Assembly: GCA_024399835.1 (NCBI GenBank)
Contig: JAKSNK010000003.1
Coordinates: 1-64,000, forward strand
Source of the DNA: Paludibacteraceae bacterium
GTDB lineage: Bacteria; Bacteroidota; Bacteroidia; Bacteroidales; Paludibacteraceae
Reading direction: 5' to 3'
DNA length: 64,000 nucleotides
Positions within the stretch are counted from its first letter, which is position 1. Each line of letters begins with the position of its first letter. Shown one piece after another: positions 1-10,600 of this stretch. The notes under the pieces were generated by a model. It did not search any database and had not been told where the DNA came from. It was given only the letters and a program-made list of their open reading frames with translations. Both the position numbers and the translations under genes were made by a program.

Positions 1-953
1 AGGATAGCGTCAACCGTGTCGGGGGAGATAGCATGCGACAGCGCCCACTCCTGACGCCGCTCGACAATCTCGTTAAAACGCTCCCGTTGCAAGACAGGCA
101 CATCATGCAGTTGTTTCCACTCTCCTATACGGCGACTAATCTTCATACGCTCCTCAATGACCTGCCACAAGTTATCGTCCGTTTCGTCCATCATTGCCCG
201 CAGCCAAGCCAGTGTATGGTCGTCACAGACGGGTCTAAACGGGTATTTCCGTACGAGCGCGCCCCATTCGTCGGGCGTGAGTTGCTGTCGTGCGTCACTC
301 AATGCCGTCTGAGGGGCACAATGCACCTCAATCATCGTTCCGTCGTATCCGAGCGTTTGCGCCATTCGACACAGCCCCTCTACGAGGTTCTTATCCCCAC
401 TCATGTGACAAGGGTCAATCAGGAGCGGTATATCCGGGCGGGCAGAGCGTAGTTCGTACGCCATTTGCCAGCAAGGTCGGTGGTTACACCCCCTATGGAC
501 AGCAATAACCGGCACCGATGTCCGTTCCAAGCGTTCTATATTGCCTTTCCAAAGCATGGCATCGGCGTTGACGGGGTTCTTAATCATGAGTCCCCGGGGT
601 TGCACGGGCGATTGTATGACTGCCTCGGCGACGGCTTGTACGGCAATCGGGTTGGCACCTGTACGCGCACCTATCCACAGGTAATCCACGCCGGCAGCCA
701 AGGCGGCGGAGACATGTTCGGGCGTAGCGACCTCGACCGCTACGGGTAAACCGCACTCGGTTTGCACACGGTTAAGCCATTTCAGCGCCACCATGCCGGC
801 GCCCTGAAAAGAGTCAGGGGAAGTACGGGGTTTCCACACCCCGGCACGAAAAATGACCTGCTCGAAAGAATCAGGCATAAGAGCGGCAACAGCACGGGCA
901 GTAGCAAGCAGTTGAGTTTCTGTCTCAGCAGAACAAGGACCAACGATGAACAT
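1..953 (-). CDS. Bifunctional DAHP synthase / chorismate mutase (type II), cut by the window edge
   Basis: First committed step of aromatic amino acid synthesis (phosphoenolpyruvate plus erythrose 4-phosphate) fused to chorismate mutase, which makes prephenate. About 317 codons are visible and the 3' end lies outside the window. The N-terminal part shows class I DAHP synthase motifs in order: IVGPCSAET at the start, FRAGVWKPRTSP, WIGARTGAN, MIKNPVNADAML, HRGCNH, LIDPCHMSGDK and IEVHCAPQTALSDA. The visible end is an AroQ-type helical region rich in paired arginines (ERMKISRRIGEWK, then NEIVERRQEW). The ATG at 951-953 lies 3 bp after the rnhB stop and an in-frame TAA sits just upstream, so the start is well fixed and the two genes are probably co-transcribed. 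Confidence 0.93.
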   Translation of the reverse strand, partial: MFIVGPCSAETETQLLATARAVAALMPDSFEQVIFRAGVWKPRTSPDSFQGAGMVALKWLNRVQTECGLPVAVEVATPEHVSAALAAGVDYLWIGARTGANPIAVQAVAEAVIQSPVQPRGLMIKNPVNADAMLWKGNIERLERTSVPVIAVHRGCNHRPCWQMAYELRSARPDIPLLIDPCHMSGDKNLVEGLCRMAQTLGYDGTMIEVHCAPQTALSDARQQLTPDEWGALVRKYPFRPVCDDHTLAWLRAMMDETDDNLWQVIEERMKISRRIGEWKQLHDVPVLQRERFNEIVERRQEWALSHAISPDTVDAI

Positions 954-956
954 GAT

Positions 957-1595
957 TTAGAATTTAAAGAGTTTGAATGATTTGCGGTGATAGGGTGTAA
1001 TGCCGAATTGTTCGATAGCGGCATAATGTTGGGCAGTGGGATAGCCCATATTCGTATCCCAGCCGTACTGCGGATATTCCGCGCTGAGGCGCTTCATATA
1101 GTCGTCCCGATAGGTTTTAGCCAAGACGGAAGCCGCAGCAATAGACATAAAAGTAGCATCCCCCTTGACGACCGTTTGTGCAGGTACTTCCACGCCGTCC
1201 ATGCCATTGTCAGAGGGCAGATAATAGCCCTTCCAGCGGTTGCCGTCCACCAAAATATGTTGCGGTTGCACAGTCAATTGCTGCAATGCCCGTCTCATAG
1301 CCAGCAGGGCGGCGTTGAGTATATTGATATGGTCAATCTCCTGCGGTGTCACTTCCGCGACCGCCCACGCTACAGCATCCCTCTCGATGAGCGGCCGCAA
1401 TTGGTAGCGGAGCGATTCGGAGAGTTGCTTGCTGTCATTGAGTAGCGTGAACCAGTTGTCCTGTTGCTGCCAAAAAGGGTTATCCGACGGAGGCAGGATA
1501 ACCGCTGCAGCAAAGACGCTGCCAGCCAGCGGTCCTCTGCCGGCTTCGTCGCAACCGGCTTCAAGCAAATTCGGTAAGTAACAAGTGCGCAGCAT
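957..1595 (-). CDS. rnhB: Ribonuclease HII
   Basis: Cytoplasmic endonuclease that cuts the RNA strand of RNA-DNA hybrids and removes misincorporated ribonucleotides. The 212-residue protein is a normal length for RNase HII. It opens with the family signature (L)EAGCDEAGRGPLAGSVFAAA, carrying the first two acidic metal ligands; ILVDGNRW and the later VVKGDATFMSIAAASVLAKTYRD block carry the remaining conserved residues. It starts 14 bp after the end of the giant repeat-protein gene and stops 3 bp before the DAHP synthase start, so a housekeeping pair sits downstream of a large surface-protein gene on the same strand. Confidence 0.95.
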   Translation of the reverse strand: MLRTCYLPNLLEAGCDEAGRGPLAGSVFAAAVILPPSDNPFWQQQDNWFTLLNDSKQLSESLRYQLRPLIERDAVAWAVAEVTPQEIDHINILNAALLAMRRALQQLTVQPQHILVDGNRWKGYYLPSDNGMDGVEVPAQTVVKGDATFMSIAAASVLAKTYRDDYMKRLSAEYPQYGWDTNMGYPTAQHYAAIEQFGITPYHRKSFKLFKF

Positions 1596-1609
1596 AATTC
1601 AACGGTGTA

Positions 1610-4600
1610 TCAGGGGACAATAACTATTTTGCCTGAGCGAATGGGTCGTTTGCCCTGCTCCAAGAACGCCCAGAAATAGGTCTTTGACGGTTGCAAGGTC
1701 AGTATGGTGCATGACGAATAGTCGGACAAACTGCCGAAATAGGTTTGCCCAAAGCCGTCGGTCACCAAATTGAAGTTACTGGGGTCGCTTTCCTCCAACA
1801 TACGATAATCAATCATTGTTCCATTCATATCATACAAGGCGAAGAAGACATTTGCCCTGAGCGAAGCGACAGCAATTTGATACGAGCCGCGTATATGCTG
1901 TACCAGCACATCGCCGGCAAGGGGTTTGTCGGTGCGCTTGATGTCCGACTTGCGGAACTTAATCTTATAGACATACCTTGTTCCATTTTCCGCCCGATAA
2001 GTAAGGTGGAAAGTAGGATCGTCTTCTCCCTCGACAAAAGCATAGTTGTTGTCGTCGTCCGCCTCAACTACATGGCAGTCGTTTCCCCGCTCAAAGCGTG
2101 CCCACGCAAAACGGGAAGTCGTATTGGCAAACTCCAAGGCGAAATTAGGAGCATTGTTGCGCGTATTGGATATCATATATTCATAGTAGAATGTGTTGGC
2201 TTCAAAATGATTGATTTCACGCAGCGTACCCTGCAGGTCAGCCACCAACAGCGAAGTTGTCCGATTGAGCGAATCCAAGAGCAAAGTCTGGTAGATGTTA
2301 TAGGTTTGCTGATTGCCGTTAGGCGCCAATACCGTAATATGAATACAAGTCTTGACCGGCACGGCAATGCCTGCCGTATCTTCGGCGGTTGCCAGCACTT
2401 GCATATTGTACGGAGTAATCACTTTTGCCAACGAGTCTTGTGCTATGCAAGTAACGGCTTCGGCAGAGAAGAAAGCATCGGGGTCGGAGCCAACAGGATA
2501 AACGAGATAATAATCCAATGTATCCGGGCAGAAATCCGAAGAAAAGCCCATTTCGGTACCCAACAATTTTCCATCAACACAAAGCGTTTGCAGGCGTGCG
2601 TTATCGCTATCCTCCGGGCGCACGGGCATATTGGACTTGATGTAGAAACGGATACCATAGGCATTGGCAGACGAATCTTCCGCCAGCACATGAATCGTAT
2701 AATACACCTCGCGAATGCGTTGGTCTTCGGTATAAGTATAGGCAGTGTCGGTAGTTACCTGTTGAGTCGATAGCGCTTCCCAAGTGATTTGCGGCAGATG
2801 AGCGAGCGAATCAACGGTGAGTTCATAACTATCCCGAACAGGTTCGAAATCAGGAATGAGCAGGTCGTCCAAATAGATAGCCCTGAGCAGGTTGTCCGAC
2901 GAGCGATAAGGCAAGAACGAAATCGTATAGACAGCAGTATGAACGGCGTCTTCTGCCATGACACGGAGTTGGATGCACAAGTCGTTGACCAAAACCAAGT
3001 CAACATTTTGCGCAGGGTGGTTCTTGGTCCATGTAATAGCAGGTATGTAAGTATCCGCCTCTCCGAGTTGCACCTTATACGACATGATTTGTTCGTCAAA
3101 ACGCGGCAGTTCCATGCCATTGCTATAGATATGTGCCAGGGTGGTATCGGACGAATATGCCAACGGGAAATGCACTACATAGCGCCGTTCCGCGCCGTTT
3201 TGTGCCGTCACACAGATACTGTCCGTTCCGAGCGAATGAGGCAATAAGTCGTTGTCGGAATGAATGATTTGCACCTGTTGGTATTTATCCCCCGGCGTAT
3301 AGTGCAAGGCAGGGCGTTCGACAGCCGAAGACGGGAGCGTATAGACATACTCCGCACGGGACGAACGGAAGTCCGCCAACGAGTCGCCATTGAGGAAAAT
3401 CATCTGTAGCGTGTCCACCGGCGAAGGAATAATCATATAAGTGACCGAATAAGTATTCATACTGCCATTCTCGGCTATTACCGTGTAGCGACATGCCTGC
3501 AGGAAAGCGGTATGCACCAATGTATCCACGCGAACTGTCTGATACGCGTCGCCCTTTTCCCACGAAACAACCGGGAAAGAGCCGTCGGCAGCCAATGTGT
3601 CGGTATAGTTCCATTGCCGCGCACGGAAATCGGGCATGGGTACATCGTCGGCATAAAGCATTTGCAGCGTGTCCACCGTTGAGAGCGTAGGACGGAACAG
3701 CAACACATAAGTAGAAGTGTATTTGGAATCTTCTGCCACGACGGTCAGAGAGAGTTGCTTGCCAACGGGCGAGTCGGTCCAGACCGTGTCTATCTGTTGT
3801 GCTTTTTCGCTCTTGATAGGATAGACCTCCGGCAGGGCAGATGCTCCAACCGACATATCCACAAAGTAGAGGCGGCGGTCGGAAGCAAAGTCAGGCAACG
3901 AATCTCCGTCGATGTAAATCATTTTGAGGTCGGTGTTTTGGGACAGTTTGCCCACAAACGACAGGGTATATATATTGTGTGTCACGCCATCGGGGGCAGT
4001 CACATCAATATTCGCCAATGTTCCCTGCATTTGTATATTGGTTTTCTGCCCATTGGTACGCAGAGTGGCGGATATATTCGGCAAAATATCCATTCCGACC
4101 GGCATGTTGATAGTATAGCGGTTTTGCCCGGGGCTGAAACTTAAGTCGGGGTTCAGTTCGGGATAGAAAGTACTCATATCCTTGTCATCCAGCCATATCA
4201 TTGAGAGCATGGCATCGTCAGAGAGGGCTTGCGTAAAGCAGTCAATGGTATAATCGGCAGTAGTAACACCGTCTTGTGCCACGACATGCAGGACACACTG
4301 ATTACCCGTAATGGAAGGAGTAACCGTTTGGAAACGGTCCAAAGAACGCCAATCCAACGCAATGTCTCCTGCGGTAGTCATGACCGAATAGTAGTGGCGC
4401 GACGGCTCAAAATGCTCCACTATATTGCCATTAACACTGATAGCAGAGAGAGTGGCATTATGACTGGGATCCGCCTCAAACAACAACTCGTATTCGGCAG
4501 TATGTATGCCATCTTGAGCAGTCACGATAATATAGGTCGTTTCGCCCAATCCGCCCAATTCTATTTCAACGGATGCGCGGTCGGAAGCCGGTACTAAACG

Positions 4601-7600
4601 GATAGACGGCAATACGGGTTCGTGCTGTTTGGCAGCAGGAGTAGGAAGGACTATACGATATACCAAACTATCTGATTGGAAGTTGGGCAACAGTACGCCG
4701 TTCAACTCGATTGCCTGCAAAGAAGCATCGGAAGAAACAGGCGGCAGGACTGCCAAGGTGTACGGTTGTCCTATCGTACCGTCGGCAGCCGTTACGGCTA
4801 TCGTATAGACAGATTCGTTTTGTGTGACAACAACGGACTGTTTCGGTTCGCTTATTACGCGTATATCCATTTCACTCTCGGTATAAAGCGTATAGTCGTG
4901 GACTTGAGCATCAAAGCCCTCTAACGGCAATCCGTTGACCTGAATAGCAGACAAGGCAGTAGAAGAGGAAGGCGCAACGGCAGCAGACCATGTATAGGTG
5001 TGTTCGTCTGTACCTATAACGCGCCAAGTCATCTGTTCGTCGGTACGCGTATAGATGACCGAGTCTGCATCGTCGCGCCGCACAAAACTCATCCACTCGG
5101 GCAAAGCGCCACTATACTCATATAGGTCAGAACGGAAATTAGGCAACGGTTCGTCTTTAGCCATCAGCGCAGACAACTGCCCCGAAGTGACAGGCGTAGG
5201 ACGACGGAGTGTGACCGTATAAGTCTGCTGCGCGCCATTGGCTGCAGTAACGACAAAAGTTCCTTCCGTCATGCAAACCGTTTGTATGTCTTCCGCTTTG
5301 ACGAAGTTCATGTCCGGCAATGTTTCCGCATCAATGGTATAATCGTAGATATCCGGAGCAAAGCCGTCCAATCCCGTAATGTTAGCCAATTGAGCATTGG
5401 AGGATAGTGCATAGGTAATAGTCAAGGTATAGATATTTGCCTCGCCCGATTCGGGTTGAACGGTAATAGTAACCACATTGCCCGTGAGAGTTGTAGTAAC
5501 CGTTTGCTTGGCACTGACGGGATAAGGATAGATATCGGGAATGCGTTCACCGGGCTGCAATGTAACGGTGTAATTATTGGTCAGAGGTTTGAAGTCGGAC
5601 AACGGAGCATTATTCACCATCAGTTTGCTGAGTGTATTGGCAGTAACCAAGGGGCGCTGAATGAGCAAGGTATAATCCGTTGAATCGCCGTTCTCTGCAT
5701 AGTTGCGCACGGCAGCCGAGCGCACGGCATACTCACCATCAACCGTCTCTGCAGACCAAACAACTCGCTGCGCCTGGTCTTCCACCTCGCCTACGAATGT
5801 CAATTGCGGCAGGCGCGAATCCTCCGTGTCTGATGCCTCATAGGTGAAAGTATTACCCGACTTGACAGCAGCATCGCCATTGACCAAAATACTCTTCAAT
5901 GAACTGTTGTAGCCAAAGCGCACCCAGTCAACATACATCTCGGCACTTCCGTCTGCAATCGTTCCGCTCTCCTGATAATAAGAGTTTAAAATAATGTTCA
6001 TCATAGAAGGCGTACCGGCTGCTGCCGTGATGGATGTCAAATCCATATTTAGAGTAGTATAGTCTTTTATCGCTTTGGTGTCGTTGTGTATCAACTCTTT
6101 CAAACCATTACTACCCGTGAGTTGATATACAATGCGGTTATTATCCGAGATTGTGGGTGCTTTGTATCGAATTGACAATACATCCGGGGTATTGTGGAAA
6201 GGAACGCCGCCTGTTACTTGGAATGTACTCGAACCGGCAACACCCAATTTTCCCGTTACAGTACCCAATGTAATAAATCCGGGGATAATACCGCCAACTC
6301 CGAATAAACCCGGATAACGCGAGTAAAGATACGCTACGCCTGCCGGATCTTGTTTAACTTCACCGCCGGATTTGTATGTACCTTCTTTCTCTACAGCGTC
6401 TGCCACTACTTGCCAGGCAACCGGTTTGGGACCATTGTTGTACTTGGCAGTCGTCCAATTAGTAAACTCATTGTTAGGAATTACATCATCAGGATAATAG
6501 TACCATATATCGTATACATTCTTGCGGTCATCAACGGTAACTTCTGCCTGCCAATGTTTGATGGTTTGCTGCAGGACATTAACCGTAGCACCCTGTGCCG
6601 CCGTATAACGGACAATCGGAGTTGCAGTAATCGGAACGACATACGAGAAACGGTGGCTGTCGAAATGACTGACAGAAGTGTTATTAACCTGAATATCCGT
6701 CAATACGGCAGGGTCTTCAGCCAAGACAGGATGTATGGTATAAACGACATCGGGCAGCGAAGCATGGTTGGAGAGGACTGTCAAAACAGTCGGTCGGTCC
6801 ACTCCTCCGGGTTGAACCAATACGGTTTGCCCTGCATACTGTTTGGTATAGTTAACCGTCAAAGTGCGTGTGCCGAAAGGCAAAACGACATCGAAATCGC
6901 GTTTGTTCACATCGGTCATGTCAAGGAAGGAAGATGTCTCGACCACATAAATGGATTGTAGCAGATTAGTGGCTTCAAAAGGTGCCCTGACAAAAGTAAC
7001 CGTATAAGTGCGTGTATCGCCATTCTCCGCCGTGACGGTAATCGTATTGGGCAGACCAATCGGCTGTGCGGTATATGAAATGCTTTGTTCCTTCTCCGAT
7101 TTGGCAAACAGGATACGCGGAGACATAGTGGCATCCGCAGGCAGCGTAATGGTGTAGTCCGTTTGATCGGGGTCAAACGAGAGGTCCACCGCATATTCGG
7201 TTTCCAAGTACATTTCGTTCAGGGCAGTATTGCTTGACTTCTGCACAGGGAAAGACAATGTATAATCTGCCGTGGTAACGCCGTCTTGTGCCACCACATG
7301 AATAGTAGTGGTATGATTGACAGCACTAAAGTATGTTGTAATCGTTTGCCCTGCTCCTTCGCCAATGGCATTAACGACAGGCACAACAGTTGTGCGCCAT
7401 TCGAGAGGAACGGTATAAGCATGCCGCTGCGGGTCGAAGTCAGACAGCGATTCGCCGTCAATAAGTATATCGCTCAACAGCGCTACCGAAGAAACCTTGC
7501 GCGCGTATGTAATAACATAGGTATTGGTTGTGCCGTCTTGCGCCGTTACTATCAGCGACTGTGTGTCGGTATTGTCGTATTGCAGAATGTGTTGTCCTGC

Positions 7601-10600
7601 CTTGCCCGTATAAGTCAATTGAGGCAGCGAGTGCCCTTTGTCAATGGTCAGCGCATAAGCGAATGTGGTCGGCTGGAAATTCAATTCGTGTCCGAAAACC
7701 TGCAAGTCCTGCAGATAAGCATCCGCATAGTCGGCTATCTGTACCGCTACCGTATAAGTGGCGACATCGCCATTCTCGGCAGTAACGGTTGCTGCAAAGT
7801 GCCCATACGCGGTAGCGCCATAGGCAACGGACTGCAAATCGGTATGAGGAACAAAAGTGACAGCAGGCATTGGTGTTCCTGCCGGCAAGTTCAAAGTATA
7901 GTCGTGTTGTTCGTTCGTAAACTCCGCAAGCGGCTCACCGTTGACCAATATCGTTGAGAGTGTTGCATCCGCAGATTCCACATAAGGTGTGTCGGGGTCA
8001 AGCGGTTGGATAGGCGTTGCAGCCGTATCGAGGAACTGCAGCAAATATGTGTTCGACCCTCCTGCAGCAGCCGTTACAACGATTTGCGCTTCACCTTCGC
8101 CATAGGGGGTGGTGATGGAAACCTGTTGTCCTTCCTCGCTATCCACCGTGATACGCGGACAGGTAGAAGAAGACAAATAGAGATTGGAATAAATCAGGCG
8201 GTCAGGTTGGAAACCATCCAATGAATCGTTGTTCAAATAAATCATTTTGAGGAAAGCACTTTCCGACTTGCGTACCACAAAAGTGACGGTATAAACACGG
8301 GAAGCGCCATTCTCGGCAGTAACCTTAATCGTATGCACATTATCGTCCAGCACACTGATAATCTTTTGTCCTGCCTCTGCCAAATAAGTCACAGCCGGGA
8401 ATGTGCTGATATCCAAAGTGTCTGTATAATCCAATATATCCGGACTGAAAGCAGACAGCGGTTGCCCGTCCAAATAAATCATTTGCAGGGCAGTATTGGA
8501 CGACTGAGGCACGCTGAAATGAATAACATAAGTGAGCGTAGCACCATTTTGCGCGCGAACGATAATCTTATAGTCGCCATTCACTCCCTCCGAGCGTGTA
8601 GTTACCTTTTGGTACGCATCTCTTACCTCGTATGTAACGGCAGGCAGTTCGGTCGTTCCTTTGGGCAATTCATAATCGTATGAGAGACGGTCGGATTGGA
8701 AGTCTGCCAACGGCTGTCCGCCAACCTTAATCATCGCCAATGACGGGTCGGACAATTGCTTGACCTGGAAAGTTAACTGATAGGTTGTAACCGATCCGTC
8801 GCCGGCAGTAACGGTAATGCGCGTTGCCGTATGCAAGTCACCCTTGAGTATTACCACTCTTTGGTATTCATCTCCCTTGACCACCGTAATGTCCGGAAGG
8901 TCGGTTTTTCCATCCTCCAAAGCAATCTGATAAGCCGTTTGTAATGGAGCAAAATCGGGAACAGAAACGCCGTCCAACAATATATCGCGCAGCGTGCTGA
9001 CGGATGATTTGAGTGTAGAGAAGGCAATCTTATATACCATGCGGTCGCCATTGGCAGCCACCACGGTAATACGCGTTATGCCGTCTATACCGCCCGTAGT
9101 CATGCTAATCGTTTGATATGAATCGCCGGCTGTATAGGTAATTTCCGGCAGTTGAGTCGTACCCATTGGCAAAGTAACCGCATACGAAGTTGTATCGGCA
9201 TGGAAACCGGACAAAGAAACGCCGTCCAACTGAATATCGCGCAGTTTGCAATAGGACGAAGGTTCCAACTTGAAAGTAAGTTTATAGACTTTCGGCGTGG
9301 GATTACCCGGGGTGGAAACTTGAATTTGGTATGTTCCGCCATCAATCTGGGCAGGAGGAACCAATTGAATCGTCTGCGCTCCATCGGCATATTTAGACAG
9401 CGCTTGCACGGTTGGCATCTGCGTAGTGCCGAGCGGTATGCTGACATTGTTATAATTGGTCTTGGTCGGTGCAAAATCCGGCAGAGGATTGCCATTGACC
9501 AGAATACCCGCCAATGTGTTGTCGCTCAATGGCGCTTCACGGTAGGAAAGAGTATATGTTTGCTGAGACACGCGGTCGGCAGCCGTTACGGTAATCTCCG
9601 TTACATCTTGGATAGAAGCGGGTTGCGTGAACGAAACGGTCTGTTTATCCTCCTGCTTGGTCACGGCAACCACCGGCGCAGAAAGCAAGCCGAAAGGAAC
9701 ATCCACGGTATAAGAAGAAATATACGGACTGAAATTAGGCACATCCGTTCCGTTTACCTTGATTCCGCTCAAATAAGCATTGGACGAAGCGGGATGTGTA
9801 AAAAGAATCTGATAAACAGTCTGCGAACTGCCGTCTTCTGCCGTTACGGTAATACGCGTGGGTGTTTCGTCAATCACACCCTGTTGAATGCTGATTTCCG
9901 ACCCTTGCAGTTGGCGACCGATAAAATCCGTAGTAGCCCCTTTGGTATTGGTCAACTGACCTATACCACGAAAGGCCTTGATAGCAGGAATAGTCGTCAC
10001 CGAAACCGGCAAAGGATAAATCTGGACATCCGTGGAATTGGGGTCAAACGCCGGCCATGCTTGTCCACCCACAAATAGCTGCTGAATACGGCTGGAGTAA
10101 ATCAGACGAACATCGTCCACATACAACGAATTGCCTTCATATAACCCGTCGTTGGCACGGAAATTCGGGTAGTTGCTTGCCGAGAAAATGACATTCACCT
10201 TTTCCGGCACGGCATTGTTCATGTAATAAACGGGAACCTTAATGCATGTCCAATTCGTATATTGGGCGCGGGCACGATACCACCCCTCAGCCACCTGGTT
10301 GGCAGGAACGACCGTTCCGCATTCATTCCCGTTGGTGTTGATACGAATATCACTTTCCTCGTCCGTTTTACTGACTGAAGTACACGAACCGTTCTTACCC
10401 TTGTATTTTTCACCTTTAGCCGTGCCTGTCCAAGAGTAGTACAACAAATGAAAATCCTCGTCGCGCCAATGGTCGCCTGTTCGCTTAATCCACACTTCCA
10501 TCGTGTCGGGACGGTGAGTCCAATTGATGCCTCCGTAAGTGCCGGCGGTCGCCTCGTTAACTTTGGTTAACCCCTCCAAATATACCCATGGATGTCCCAA

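Noticed and set aside
33..980. Plus-strand open frames across the first kilobase
   Set aside because: The minus strand encodes a continuous DAHP synthase-chorismate mutase with clear family motifs; the plus frames have no recognisable content.
1745..10078. Several long plus-strand open frames (for example 1745-2773, 6350-6961, 7286-7957, 9152-10078)
   Set aside because: They are antisense to the repeat-protein gene. Their open length follows from the codon bias of the repeats and their sequences look like reverse-complement artefacts.
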